DNA of 64,000 nucleotides from Sindora glabra (GCA_020226215.1 CM035235.1:65931283-65995282), one strand, 5' to 3'; positions 34,341 to 47,040 are shown, numbered from the stretch's first letter. Notes: generated by a model from the letters alone, not told the origin. Numbers and translations: made by a program.

Positions 34341-35079
34341 TAAGGAATGACTAATTAAATGAAAAAAATATTAAATCAAGAAAAAGTTAGACAACAGTAA
34401 CTTATTGATAATAGTATGACATAACTTGTGACATTTGGTGGCCTGTCATTTTCAATTGAATTCATCAACTACTAATGTACGTGTGCAAACCATAAATATT
34501 CTGCCATGTCATGCACACTCTCAACATTTTTTAGGTAGGACCACGCTATTATGCGAGCCCTATTCATACTAAATAGGGTAACTAGCAGTATCATAGTGAG
34601 GAGGCATGAGACATCCTGAACATCAATTTCTGATGTTCCTCCCGTTGTCTATTGAAGTGCTTGGAATATAATTAGTTTTGTAAGGCATCCTTAGCCACAA
34701 AATTGTCTACTATTGAAATCTGATTGTAGCCTTTTGGTTGGTGTTATGTCAAAAGGGTAGTTTCCATCTCTTATTGCAAAAATGAGCTTCACACATATAG
34801 ATCATTCTTAATTAAGAACTAATTTTGCTATGAGGAGAAATAAGCAATTATTTCCTGTATTTTTCTTAATCACTCTTCTAGTATATACTATGATCAAGTT
34901 CTCCTGTGATTATGGTGTTTAGAAGTAGCCAAAAAGGGTTTTGCTATAACACCCTTGTATGGGCTTCGTTGAATTGAAGTTCTTCAATTTGCCTTACATG
35001 GGCCAATAGATTTGATCTATATTGTTGGAATCTTGGAGTCGTTTCTTTATCTTTTTCTGTTTATTTGGTTGTCTTGATG
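34341..35079. other. Spacer between repeat blocks, no gene seen
   Basis: Mixed-composition DNA, less AT-rich than its surroundings near 34500-34700. Read on -, it gives some amino-acid-like stretches (for example NRARIIAWSYLKNVESVHDM near 34540-34600), which could be a decayed MULE-borne gene, but I cannot identify it. Confidence 0.3.
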
Positions 35080-35890
35080 GCTTTCTATTTAAGAATAAAG
35101 AAAAATGCCTTGGTTAGACAGTAACATCATTCAAAGAATAATCTTACTATTTGGTGCTTTTTAAACATCATTTAACTTAAGATGGATTAATTAAATAGAA
35201 ACATGTTACTGTATAGATAGAAACATCTCAAAACCTAAAATAAATGGACAAATCAACTCTTGTTAATAACTAAACTACTAAATAAGTTGATGTTACTCTT
35301 TGGTATTTAGACAATAACATGTTATTATATAAATAGTAACATGTTATTGTTTGATCTCTAAACAGTAATATAGACCAAAAATCTAAAATAAATGGAGAAA
35401 TTAATTCTTATTAATTACTAAACTACTAAATAAGTTGATGTTACTCTTTGTGTTCAGACAGTAACATGCTACTGTTTGGTCTCCAAATAGTAATATCAAT
35501 CTAAAATTCAAAATAAATTGACAAATTAAGTCTTATTGACAACTAATTTGTGAAATAAGTCAATATTACTCTTTGGTGTTTAGGCAGTAACATGTTACTG
35601 TATAGATAATAACATGTTATTGTACAAATTGTAACATTGATTAAAAACTTAAAATAAATGAAAAAATTAACTCTTATAACAAATAAACTGCTTAATAAGT
35701 CAATGTTACTGTATAGACAGTAACATGTTACTGTATAAATAATAATATCAACTAAAAACTCAAAATCAATGGAGAAATCAACTCTTATTAACAACTAAAA
35801 TTCTTAATAAGTTAATGTTACTTTTTGGTGTTCAGATAGTAACATGTTAATGTATAAATAGTAACATGTTGTTGTTCATTGTTCTAACTT
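35080..35890. repeat. Palindrome-rich minisatellite, block 5
   Basis: Units are marked by AATAAGT(T/C)(G/A)AT(G/A)TTACT at about 35282, 35428, 35553, 35693 and 35805 (spacings 146, 125, 140, 112). Each unit has a spacer (AAAATAAATGGAGAAAT, CTTATTAACAACTAAA) and paired GTTACTGTATAGACAGTAAC and GTTACTGTATAAATAGTAAC palindromes. It is the same architecture as block 1 with diverged spacers. Confidence 0.85.
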
Positions 35891-36299
35891 CTAGTGTTTT
35901 GTTTCAACATATGAGCTATGTGTGCATATAGACGCAAATAGTAACATTTTTTGTGAAGTTAAGGCTAAGATAATCCACATAAACAAATTATTTTAGAGGA
36001 TGTTGGGTTTACCTATTAACAACCTATTTTGACTATTTTGATTCATGTGTAGTTACTATTTTGCAATGAATGAAAGTTGCTGATGGTTGAAAATAATGAT
36101 TTCTAATGCTACAATGCTAGATGAGCTTGTTTGCTGAAATTTTTTTATGATTTCTATGGTGGTTTTATTAGATTTGTAGAGTTATTTCATAGGAATTGTG
36201 TAGTGATGAAATGGGTTTGGACGGTTCTTGTTTCATGTTTTTGTTCGTTTCAAAATGTGTGTTGACTATGTTGTTTTTGTTGGTGTATGTCTTATGAGT

Positions 36300-38057
36300 C
36301 AATCATAGGTATTATTGAAATAATGTATAATATATTATGTTTTATTTGAGGTAATATAATTATTATATTTTATTTTTATTTTATTATTATTTTACGTAAT
36401 TTATAACTTAATATAATAATTATTTCTGGAATAGTTTTATTATTTCTAAAATGCCTCTAGTTAAGTATTATTATAAAAGGGATAGTAATAGTGGATCGAG
36501 ACTAGCATGTATAGTAACTAATGATTATGAATCATGGATATATAATATCAAGTCAATACATGAGTACATTGTTAGTGAACAGATGTACTAGAATGAGCCA
36601 CTTTGAAAATACTGCATGGATAAAACATGTATCAACGGCATGGATAAAACATGTGTCATTAGTTGTTCTTATGTGGCCACAATTGCATATAATCTTTTAA
36701 CCTGAAGTCATTATGATTCCCTATATGAGGGGTTACTCACTTTGATGTCGTCTTATATTACCTTTAATCAGAATGATGAGTAGGGCATTGATTGGGTGTG
36801 TTACAAATCATGCAGAGAGAAGTGAATGATGTAGATGAGATTTTATTACTTTTGTATAAAAGAGAGATATCCTTGGGCCCCTTGATTAAGTGAGACTTAA
36901 AAATGCATGATTATGCTCAAATGAATCAATATGTGATATTGATCATTTGTTTTAAGTTTATTCAGTATCAAGAAATATAAATTGAACATTGACGAGAGTG
37001 ATACACTCTATGCCTCCAGTTCAATTTAGATATTATTATAAAATGGATTATGATGCAAAGTGTTGATTAAGTATTAGGTGGATATCAAATCACAGACATT
37101 CTTACTACTTGAGTGACAGTGATGTATTGCTTGATACCACTTACTGTCTATAGCTTAATGATGAACCATTGTCAATGTAGTAAGAACCTATAGGGTCATA
37201 TAAAAGGAGTAAAAATGAGATAATAATTAATTAGACTTTAATTAGATTAATATCCATTAGATTTATTTTCGTGTATATATTTATTATTAAGATAATAATT
37301 TTTTTTACATAATATATATAATATATTATGTGATATTATTTGATATTAAACTAATATCAGATAATTATGTTATTAGATAATTATATTATGAGATAATATT
37401 ATTTTCTAATATAAGATAACTATATGCTAATTTAATATTAAATAATTATATTATGAGATAATGTTATAATCTAATATTAGATAATTAATGGATAAGTCCT
37501 ATCTCTCCTCACTCTCTTCATAATAAGGATAAGGTAATAGTTGTTAAGTGAGGTTAGGATTCTGAAGCATTATCCTAGTAGGACTAGGAATATGGTATGT
37601 CTTAAGTCTATAAAAGGAATTTGAAGTCAGCACTTAAAAACACATAAACTATCATTAAACCCTAACTCACTTAAGAAAAATGCACTAAGCCTAATCCTAG
37701 AGAGGGAAACAAATTCTAGTAGTTTTATGGAAGGAGAAGTCATTGTTTATTCTGTGTAGATACCGTAGAGACGTTGTACCTTTGGCTGATGTTTGATTCA
37801 TCTGCTCTTTTAAAGATTTGTTCAGAAAGAATACGAATACAAATAAGATAAAACCCTAACATTGATTTATACTTTTTACATGGATTCTTGGTAAGTTTTA
37901 GATCAAATTTTTTATTTCTGCTATATATATTGATTTGGAACTTAACAATTTTATCTTATAAACTTTGTGGTAATTTAATATTTACAAGTGGATTTAAATG
38001 AAAGAAAGTGGCATTGGGATAACTTGTTGCAATAAATTGCAACATATAGTATCAGCC
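36300..38057 (+). mobile_element. Possible solo or 5' LTR with primer-binding site
   Basis: A TATA-like CTATAAAAGG lies at 37608-37617. The sequence ends ...TTGCAACA at 38044 and is followed after two bases by TAGTATCAGCC, close to the initiator tRNA primer-binding site TGGTATCAGAGCC with a two-base gap. The interior 36470-37250 has no coding frame. A 24 bp tandem duplication (GCATGGATAAAACATGT...) lies at 36614-36661. The left boundary is not defined and no matching second LTR is in the window. Confidence 0.4.
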
Positions 38058-38500
38058 TATTTTTTTACTGATATTTTAAGTATAAAATTTTTAAAGTCAA
38101 ATAGTGTCAATTGCAATTGGACAAACAGGGATCTTCGGTATTTCTCGAACAAGAAGAGAGTATAATGTAATTAGCCTTAATGTTGAAGGAAATAAGAATA
38201 ATTTTTTTGAATTTTTTTAAAATAAAAACCTGGTAATAATTAACTTTATTTAAAAATCTAAACATTATCTAAGTAAAATATTTAAAAGCCACATTATTTT
38301 GGGAATTAATTCTCTTTCCAACATTACATTTTGTAAAAAACCTCATCAGGTTGAACGTTTCTTATTTGTTACTTTATTTTTATTGGCATTAACCATGGGG
38401 CCGTCTTCTTAACCAAATCTCAGGTCTAACTGCAGTCAAAGCTTCCTGGTAGTGCTACTACCCCACATTGAAAATTTTATTTATTTTGTCTATAAAAAAA
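38058..38500. other. Intergenic, no gene seen
   Basis: Non-coding stretch with a less AT-rich patch at 38390-38470. Confidence 0.4.
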
Positions 38501-38690
38501 TAATTTTTAAACAAAATGCCCTCTATATGTATATTTTTTAGCTTTTAACTTGTGTGATGCACGAATTTAATTTTATACCAAAAAAATATTTTTTAAAGAA
38601 AATGTGCTCTCTATATATATTTACTAGTTTTTAATTCGTGTGATGCACGGATTTAATTTAATTTAATTTAATTAATAATAATTTATAATA
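38500..38690 (+). repeat. Duplicated motif with hairpin, possibly a Helitron-like 5' end
   Basis: Two tandem versions of one unit occur: AATGCCCTCTATATGTATAT...TTGTGTGATGCACGAATTTA and AATGTGCTCTCTATATATAT...TCGTGTGATGCACGGATTTA. Each ends in the small hairpin CGTG-TGATG-CACG (the better one at 38637-38649). A TCTCTATATATAT start followed by such a hairpin resembles 5' ends of some plant Helitrons, but no CTRR 3' end was found. Confidence 0.3.
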
Positions 38691-39980
38691 TAAATTTAAT
38701 TTTTTAAAATTTAAATTATAAAGCATTTAAGCGTTAATTTAAAATCTATCATTATATTTATATCATTTGAATAATTATAAAATTCATATAATTGTACTCA
38801 ACTTAAGTAATAAAAGATATTATATTTTTTTTAAGTTATTACTAATTGATAAAATTTTCACATTATTATAATATTACATTAATAAATTATTATTATTATA
38901 TGTAGATAGATGTATACATGATCAAATATTTTAACAAATAAAATTTAGAAAATAAAATAAAATTAAACATATAAGAAAAGAAATAATATTAATTTATATG
39001 AAATTGATACTTAACTTTTATATAAATGCATATCATGATGGATAACAAAGAACAAAAACTATTTAATTTACTAAATATAAAAATGAACAAAAAAATAATT
39101 AAATTACTTCAAGTGTACAAAAGTTATAAATTAAACAAACTTTTGAATATATGATCTAATCATTAATCTCCTTTTTGATAATCTTCATTTTATTTACAAA
39201 CATCTGAGAGCTAATTAAATCTAAACTTTGTATAGTATAAAAAATATTATCAAATGCCCTTTTTATTGTGTTAAGAAATTTTCATTATCACAAATGATAG
39301 AAATTATATCGCGTGTAGAAGTCAATAAAAAATTATAAGAGACATCATTATTCATTTAATAGAATAATAATCTTAAAAAAATTAGTTTTCTATAGAAGTA
39401 CAGAAATTAAATTTTCTGTCATATGCATGTAAACTTACATCATAGCTCCAAACATCTACCTTAGGTTCAACTTACAAATATAAGATTACTTCAATAAAAC
39501 AACATCAAATCATGTAATCGTTTTCATAATAAAAAAAAGAATAGAGAACCCGTTAAAAGCTACAGTTTAGAGCCATTCCATCTCTATCTACTATTTTCTT
39601 GTGTCAATATTTAGTTTCCCTTTTTTGTTAATAGAGATAGGTTAGGAGATGTTTAGGGCATTTAGAAGGCTAACACATTTGATAAGATGGAATTAAATAG
39701 GTACAAGGGAAATTAAAATCTGTTTAGCCCTTAAAACTATAAAAGGAATAAATTATGGACGAAAGGACTTGATAGTCTCAATAAAATCACTTGACTCTAT
39801 AAAATAACATGTAGCTTTTTTTTCTTTTTTTCCCTTTTGTGCCTAAAATAACATGCAACTAAGCAAACGACAAGTGAAAACACCAAATATGGCTAGTAAA
39901 AAATCTATTGTGATTGCTTACTTGCAATCTCTATTATAGAAATGAAAGGCAGGCACTTTGATACCAGCAACTTAACAATA
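38690..39980. other. AT-rich intergenic, no gene seen
   Basis: Long A/T-rich stretch without credible frames or recognisable repeats. Confidence 0.5.
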
Positions 39981-39989
39981 AGATGAAAT

Positions 39990-40740
39990 AACCAATTAAC
40001 GTGGCCTAGTAGGATATGCAATCTCAAAATAGGATATTGAGAAACTTCTCCAATTAATTATATCCTAGTTGGCTAATTGCTTACATAACACTCACCTTTT
40101 ACTTCCTAATAAGTCATGCATTAATGCCAAAGCTTCTTTAGCACACTTCTTTATGCTAGACACCACAAAAATAGACTATATTCAAATCTCAGTCAATGCT
40201 TTCATTAGGATATGGTTATGGTTATTTTCTAAAGCAACCCTTGCAAGCAATGCCTCATAAGAACCCAATCTTCTGACGCCTACACTTTTGGCAACAACAA
40301 CATATTCGTGATCATCACAAGCAATACCACAAATATCACATTGACCAAAAATAAAAGATCGAAAAGCATCATAACCTTGAATTTCGATTGATCAAGATTG
40401 CATTTTGTTGATGCCTTAACCTTATTAACAACATCAAGGGTTTTGGTATTGTGGGCTCCTAGGCACCAAAGCTTATGTTTCGAACTTATGGTTTCTCCTT
40501 TTAGTTAAAGGGGATTTTGTAGTAATAAAAGGGGAAATTTTACAGATAATGGAATTACAGATATCAAATCTTCTAACAAGAGGTGGGTCACTATCAAACT
40601 AGGCACTTCGAAGAACAAAGCAAGAATAAGAGGAAACACCAAAAAAGAAGAACAAAGCGTATGAAGACCAATTGACACTTCAAAGAACAAAGTGAGAAGA
40701 AGAAACCCTAACAAAGTTGAATGCTCTAAGATTGTGAGTG
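39990..40740 (-). pseudogene. Gene-like remnant on -, family unknown
   Basis: On -, one frame is open for about 65 codons (40380-40180) and reads YDAFRSFIFGQCDICGIA and KSVGVRRLGSYEALLARVA. A second piece nearby reads KKCAKEALALMHDLLGSKR (about 40155-40095). Upstream on the same strand HKLWCLGAHNTKTLDVVNKV is in another frame, and a pyrimidine-rich leader precedes it (40500-40730). Codon-like composition stands out from the AT-rich surroundings. I do not recognise the family. Stops and frame changes suggest decay or an unannotated intron structure. Confidence 0.3.
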
Positions 40741-41744
40741 GAAGTTACGACATGTAAGACGGAAAGGAAAATGCTTCAACATTGACAAATTTGGTGCATG
40801 AATGTAACTTGCGTAACTTGCGCAAAGAAATTTTTGAATTGAAGAATAACAAGTTCAAAATTATGATTAATATATAATTATATGTATAAATTTAAATTTA
40901 TTAATTATATATTTTTTTATTATTAATAATTAAGATAAAAATATTTTATTAAAAAAATAAAAATAATTAAATTTTTTTACCATAATAAAAAATTTTAATA
41001 ATATTTTAACAATATAGTAACATGATGGTGTAAAAATAATTTATATTAATAATAATTAAATTTAAATCTTAAATATAAATATGAAAGGACCTTATGTTAT
41101 TTATATTAATAGTTAAAAAATAATATTGAAAAGTATGATATTTAAAAAATTATTTTTTAAAATTTGAAAAGTTAATTTTCTAAAATTATTATATTTAATA
41201 TTAAATAAATAAAATATATTTTATTTTAATATTTTATAACTATTTTAAAAAAATATTTTTCATCATCACATGTAAGCGGAGCCCGTTTCCTCTTGGTACT
41301 ACTTGCTCTTTCCACGTTGTTTCCCTTTTTTCTTTCCTTTCCTTTCTTCGTTCAAAAAATTCCCACTTCACTAGTTATAAAACAGGGAGATTCTAAGGCA
41401 GTCTGGGGGATTTTGGAATGCAGGGTGACTTAGCCTAATATAATACGTCCGATTTCCTTTATAACATCACAGCCGTGCAATAGTTTAGTAATTTTTTTTT
41501 TAATGGAAATTCATGAAAGAGGATACAAAATAATGAAAATTACAAATAAGCCCCAAGAAAGAAAATGAGTGTGTTTGTGTCGTTGTCGACAGGGCAAGGC
41601 AAATTTGTGGGATTAGTCCATATCAGATCAAGTGTAGTCTTCTTTAGGAGCAATGATGTCATGAGCTTCTCCTATCGGAATTTTCGCCGGCGATCCGTGA
41701 AGTTCAACATGAATCTTGTCTCGAAAAATGTTAAAGAATTCGCC

Positions 41745-42250
41745 AACAAAGTGAACCAGCCTCTGGGCATTTATTCGCAAGTTTCTTGCTTCCGGCAAGC
41801 TCGAAATTCCTCTTCACCATTTTCGCCACTTCATTCGCTGCAAAGAATTAGACATCGACATAGTTTTGCAAAGCACACTACCAAGACTTTACCTTTACTG
41901 TCAATGATCTTCGATCTCTTCTCTAAAATGTTGATTCTCTGAAGTCTTCTTTGGTTGATGGCAACTCCAAGCTTTAACCTATTGCTTGCCCATTGGTTTC
42001 TTCCATTGATTCCTTCGTTGAAACTCGAAAATTTTATAGAAATGTTAATCTTACCCCTCTTGAATTTGTTTGCATTTTTATCCTGCAAGTTTCATTTCCC
42101 TTTCTATTTCGTTACCATATCCATTTTTTTACAGCGCTACAAGCATTACTTGGTTGATTCGAACAGCTAAAAATACCATACAGAACAGTGAGCTGCAAGA
42201 GTTTTCATCGAATTCCAAATGTGAGGTCATTTTTACAATTTGGCTCAAGT
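41745..42250 (+). pseudogene. SEC15: Fragment of exocyst subunit SEC15
   Basis: In shifting + frames the segment reads AFIRKFLASGKLEIPLHHF, RHFIRCKELDID, CKAHYQDFTFTVNDLRSLL, SLKSSLVDGNSKL and SSIDSFVETRKFYRNVNL. These follow the conserved N-terminal part of plant SEC15, including its 'CKAHYQDF...VDDLRSLLSDVDSLKS' block. A weaker continuation (FFTALQALL, then IPNVRSF) reaches about 42245. SEC15 tethers secretory vesicles to the plasma membrane as part of the exocyst. Here at least two frameshifts, in-frame stops and loss of the rest of a protein of roughly 790 residues make it a dead fragment. Plant SEC15 genes lack introns, so absence of introns does not prove a retrocopy. Confidence 0.8.
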
Positions 42251-42419
42251 AAATCTGGTTATTAAAAATCATTTTTTACTGAATCAATTGACATGTGGCT
42301 GAAAAGCTACTCGCCAAGTGTCGAGGGTTCCAAAACCCAAGATACCCCGAAGAAAGCAATTTGCTGACAAACCACCGTGGGCCTAGATTTTTCCGCCACA
42401 TCCAATACAAGGATAAGGA

Positions 42420-44235
42420 AAATAAAAAATAAATAAAGACATGTAATAAAATAATAATAGATCAATTATAAAATAATAAGAATTAAAAGTGAAGATATTT
42501 TTAAGTAATTCAATAATAATTATCATTTAAAACTGTATTTACATTAATAATTATTATTTATGTCTATAATTATATATTTTGTTTATTGAATTAATTTAAT
42601 GTAATTATTTAATTACATATTATCTTTTTAACTCTTATATTATTTTCTAAGTCACATACATATTTATTTTTTTATGTTTATTCCTGTTATTATTTAATAA
42701 AATATTGTTGTATTTAAATTGATAGTTATTATTTATACTAATAACTATATATTTTATTTCATTATAAAATATTACATATAAATTATTAATTTAATTTAAT
42801 TAAATTATTTATCTATACATTATAATTTTAAATCTTATAATTTTTTTAACTTATATACTATTCATCTTATTTTCTGTACTCATTTTTATTATTATTTAAT
42901 AAAATATTAATTATTATTTACTATTGTATTTATATTGATAGTTATTATTTAATCTAATAATTACATATTTCATTTTATTATAAAATATTATAAATAATTT
43001 ATTAATTTAATTTAATTATTTAATTTCATATTATATTTTTAACTATTATTTTCTTTTGTAACTCATAAACTACTCATCTTCTTTCTCATGTTATTTTTCA
43101 TTATTATTTAGTAAAATAATAATTAAAATTGCTCTTAGTTATTCAATCATTTAATAATTAGAATCATTCTATAATAAATTATCATTACGAGTCCAATGAT
43201 TTTTTATTCTATCAATTGTGTCTCCTAATATTATTTATTATTATAAATAACATAAGCAAATATTAAAAATAAAAAACTGAAAACATGCAATAGAATAAAA
43301 AGAAAGAAAAGAAATAATAGCTCAATTATGAAATAATAAAATTGAAAATAAAAATATTGTCGAAGTAATTCAATAAAATAAAATATTTAAGATATTTTTA
43401 TAATTTAACATTATAAAAAGAATTAAAGTAAAATATTATTTACTTATTGCGTAAAATAATAAGAATTAAAATATGAATTAAGAAATAGAAAATAAAAAAT
43501 ATTATGTTATATTTATATTTATATTACTGTTAATTATTAACATGTAAGTCATAAATAATAAGAGCAAGCAAAAATAAATAAAGAGAAAAAGTATGCCATG
43601 GAGTAGATCAAAGGAAAAGAATCAATACTTGAATTGTAAATATTCAAGAAAATTTTATGTGATGTATATTTAATTTGAAATATAATAATTAAAAATTAAT
43701 ATTGAAAAATATAAATAAAATTTACATAAATTGCATTACATTTATATTAGTTTTGGAGTAGTAAATAATAGAGTTGACTTAAAAATAATAATTAAAGAAA
43801 ACATGTAATAGAATAAATAAAAAAGAGAAACAATATATTAGTAATAAACAATAAGAATTAAAAATAAAATACATAATTAGACTAATTTAATTAAATTAAA
43901 TTAATTTATTTAAAATATTTTTATAGTGAAAATAAAATATACCTATGTTATATTTATATTATTTAGTAATATTAACATTTTAACCATAAATAATAGGAGT
44001 GAATTTAAAAAAATAAAAATAAAATAAGCAATGAAATAAATGAAAAATAAATAATACCTCATTTATAAGATATTAAGAATTAAAAATAAAAAATATTATT
44101 GACTAATTCAGTAAAATAAAATATTTCTCTTATTTTTATAATAAAATATCAGTAAAAATTAAATTAAAATATTATTTACTTTTATTTATAAAATAATAAA
44201 ATTTAAAATATAATTTAAGAAATAAGAATTATAAA
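42420..44235. repeat. AT-rich satellite-like array in two opposite orientations
   Basis: Units of about 200-250 bp share words such as TTATTATTTAATAAAATATT, TTGATAGTTATTATTTA, TTTTATTATAAAATATTA and ACTCATCTT in 42500-43150. From about 43250 to 44230 similar units appear in the complementary sense (ATAGAATAAA...GAAATAATA, TTAAAAATAAAATA, ATTTATATTATTTAGTAATA). The units are strongly diverged. Similar DNA occurs at 49640-51840. Confidence 0.5.
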
Positions 44236-45810
44236 ATATAACAAAAAAATGAAGCTTGAGCGGAAAACGTCTAGAGCCGTGTTAGCAGCGCGCCCTTTAG
44301 TAATTAAATAGATTAAGTGGAATAAAGAAAGATAAAATATATTAGAGTAGAAGAAGACAAAATAAAGAAAGAATCATTGAATATTTAGGGGAAAAATCTT
44401 GCATTAATATGCTGACACTTGGCAAGAAATTACAACAAATAAGTAAATAATAATAACAGATATGTATACGTAATGATGAAATTTGAAATATTATATTTTC
44501 TTTGCATTCATAAAAAAATTTTTTAGAGGTCTGGCCTATATATATGTACTAACGGACAATTGATATCGACTACATTAATTTTTTTTTTCAAAATAAAATA
44601 TGAATTTTGAAGTTGTTATCATACACATTTTATATAAAAAATTTTAACAATAACAATAAGTATGGAAAAAAAATTTAAATTTACTTATGTTTGAAACATA
44701 TATTTTTTTGTTAATTTCACATTTTATTAATGAAATAATACCTAATTATAAATTGATTATAAAAATTTCATGAACATAACTTATATAATAAATATATTGA
44801 ATTCAACGGATGATTTCACGAAATCATATATTTTAGAATGATTATGTATGATGAAAATTATTTTTTTTTAACCGAATGAAAACAAACACTACTTTACAAC
44901 ACTGATGGCAAAAAATCCAGGGAAGGAAACTAAAGATACATCATCCTTAATATAAGAAGCAACGTCCACAGCGGACTACTGAATATAGAAAGATAGCAGT
45001 TGGTCCTTCTGGCCTTTTCTGTATGATGAAAATTTTTAGTCTATTAAGAAAAAAATCATACATAATTCTTTTTAACATAGCAGTAATATGATTATTTAGA
45101 TTCATTTTAGATGATATCTTAAACTAAAATTCAATAGTAAAATATGAGTACGTGCAGAAACTTTATTAAGAATCGTGCATTTTCTTTTACTGCGATTTTA
45201 TGTAAGAGGTTTAATAATTTATTGAATGATGATTGATTTTTCTTTTAGCATATCATTCTATTTTTTTTCTTAATTTTATGATTTTGTTGAGGCACACGGA
45301 AATGAAAATTTAATAATCGGTGTTATGATTATGACAAAATGCATATATTTTTAAATTCAATGATAAAATATGGAACCGTTAAATGTTATTGGGACAATTT
45401 TGTAATTTGAGTACTTTGATACAGAATGTCAATGTATTTTTCATGTAAAATCTTTAAGCATTGATGAGGCCAAAATGTTTATAAAAAATAATGTAATTAA
45501 CCCAAAAAAGAAAATGCACCGCATGTCAAATTTTTTCAATTTAGTTATAAATGTATAATAATGATTCAAATAAGAAATGAAAATTTATTTTTATAATCTT
45601 ATCATTGTGAAAAAAAAACATTATAACATATTTAAATGTAAAATTTACTATTATTTAATGATTAATTTTATTAAATTTTCTCTCCAAAATAATTTTTTGT
45701 TCATTCAATTGTTCAAAGTGTAGCAAAATCTATGATCTCATCCCTCAATTGCAATCATAAGCTCAATATTTATATATAAAAGATAGAGAATACGATTAAG
45801 TGTTTAAAGG
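44236..45810. other. Intergenic with a short non-AT island
   Basis: Bases 44255-44305 are GC-richer (GAGCGGAAAACGTCTAGAGC and GCAGCGCGCCC). Bases 44900-45020 have gene-like composition. On - they read SAVDVASYIKDDVSLVSF and FPGFFAISVV after one stop, a possible coding fossil I cannot identify. The rest is AT-rich with nothing seen. Confidence 0.35.
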
Positions 45811-45814
45811 TTTG

Positions 45815-46310
45815 TTTTCATTTTTTGGCTTAGATACAATTTCAGTACTCGTGATCACATTTAATATAAATTAGTGCAAATTATGTCCAAATTGTTAATT
45901 TTGTCAAATTTAGGATAAAAACTTCCAATTGATACCTAAATTTTCAATAGGATTTCAAACTAATAATCACCGAGAGGAATATACTAACAAAATTAATCAT
46001 ATTAAGTCAATTTTTTTTTGAAATTATGTGATTTATTTAATGTGTAAAGACTTTGATTTAATGATTAAAATTATATAATCAACCAATTTTCTCTAATTAT
46101 CATGAACTTGAAATTTTTGTTCAGTTTTGTGTGCAAATTAAAATTTTCAATATTCAATTTGACTAAAATTATTAATAGGGACTAAATGTGATCTAATTTG
46201 TATATTAGGGATACCAAAATAGAATATTACATTTAGGAGAGACCAAATATGATTACTTTAAATATTAGAGGGGTAAAATTATATTCAAACCTTAATTTTT
46301 TTTAAAATAT
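45815..46310. mobile_element. Possible MITE with imperfect terminal inverted repeats
   Basis: The left end (ATACAATTTCAGTACTCGTGATCACATTTAATAT type) and the reverse complement of the right end (ATATAATTTTACCCCTCTAA then ATATTTAAAGTAATCATATT) are similar in an imperfect way. The interior keeps the 'TTAGGGA...CCAAA' word style of common plant foldback elements. No target duplication was identified. Confidence 0.3.
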
Positions 46311-46616
46311 TCTCCAATACTTAATGCTCTAGATTTTGCCTAAAAGATGACTCCATGGTATGACAGAATAGAAAAAATTTGTAGTTGAGGCATAAAGATA
46401 CAAACTAATAATTTATCTTGGAAGAAAAATTGATATGATTTTACTGCTTTCTTTCTACCATAGAAGGGTAATTTTGTTCAAAATTTTGTGAAAAAGGGCA
46501 TTTGACCATGTTAGGGCCTATTTTGACTGCCAATTATCAACATTTTTAACGCACAGTTAACTGGGAGGGTATAGGGAATGTAGTTTTATATGAAGTTTAA
46601 GGAGGATGTGGACCAA

Positions 46617-46634
46617 GGGGACGGGGACGGGGAC
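46617..46634 (+). repeat. Three copies of GGGGAC
   Basis: GGGGACGGGGACGGGGAC is a striking G-rich hexamer repeat in very AT-rich DNA. It has three G4 runs. Confidence 0.95.
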
Positions 46635-46664
46635 GTAGTTAGGTTAAACCTCATTAGAGGTAAG

Positions 46665-46821
46665 AGTATTTTATTCTATTTTATATTATATTGAAATGGA
46701 CAATAGATTTAATTATAATAATTAAAATTATTTGATCAAATTTATTATATTATGTTAGATTATACTTATTAAAACAATTATAATTTATTCATCATATTAT
46801 ATTATTTCATGTCAGGCATGA
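46665..46821 (+). repeat. Dispersed MITE-like repeat, copy 2
   Basis: Same family and orientation as 17787-17932: TTTTATATTATATTGAAATG, ATAGATTTAATTATAATAAT, TTATATTATGTTAGATTATA and TTCATCATATTATATTATTT in the same order, ending in GTCAGGCATGAG. Confidence 0.6.
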
Positions 46822-47040
46822 GACTCTAATCTCTTTGTGACGGAGTTATATGTATTTTATTGCAGATGTATACCTACTAACTTTCTTAAAATTTTATATA
46901 AAATTATATATTTCATTCAAATATTTTTATTAATTTTTAAAATTTACTCCATTAAAATATTAAAACACATTTGTCTCATAATTCCCGACATTCTAACTCC
47001 ACCATTGAGTCCTTGATTTGATATTTAGCCATTTGCTCCT

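Noticed and set aside
28490..35890. CRISPR-like array
   Set aside because: Spacers are themselves repeated and diverged, the period is about 140 bp, and the context is a plant transposon.
40505..40714. Leucine-rich open frame on -
   Set aside because: It comes from a purine-rich + strand with repeated GAAGAACAAAG words; more likely a leader or low-complexity DNA.
41565..41942. 125-codon open frame on + over the SEC15 fragment
   Set aside because: The SEC15 homology lies in other frames; this frame has no recognisable product.
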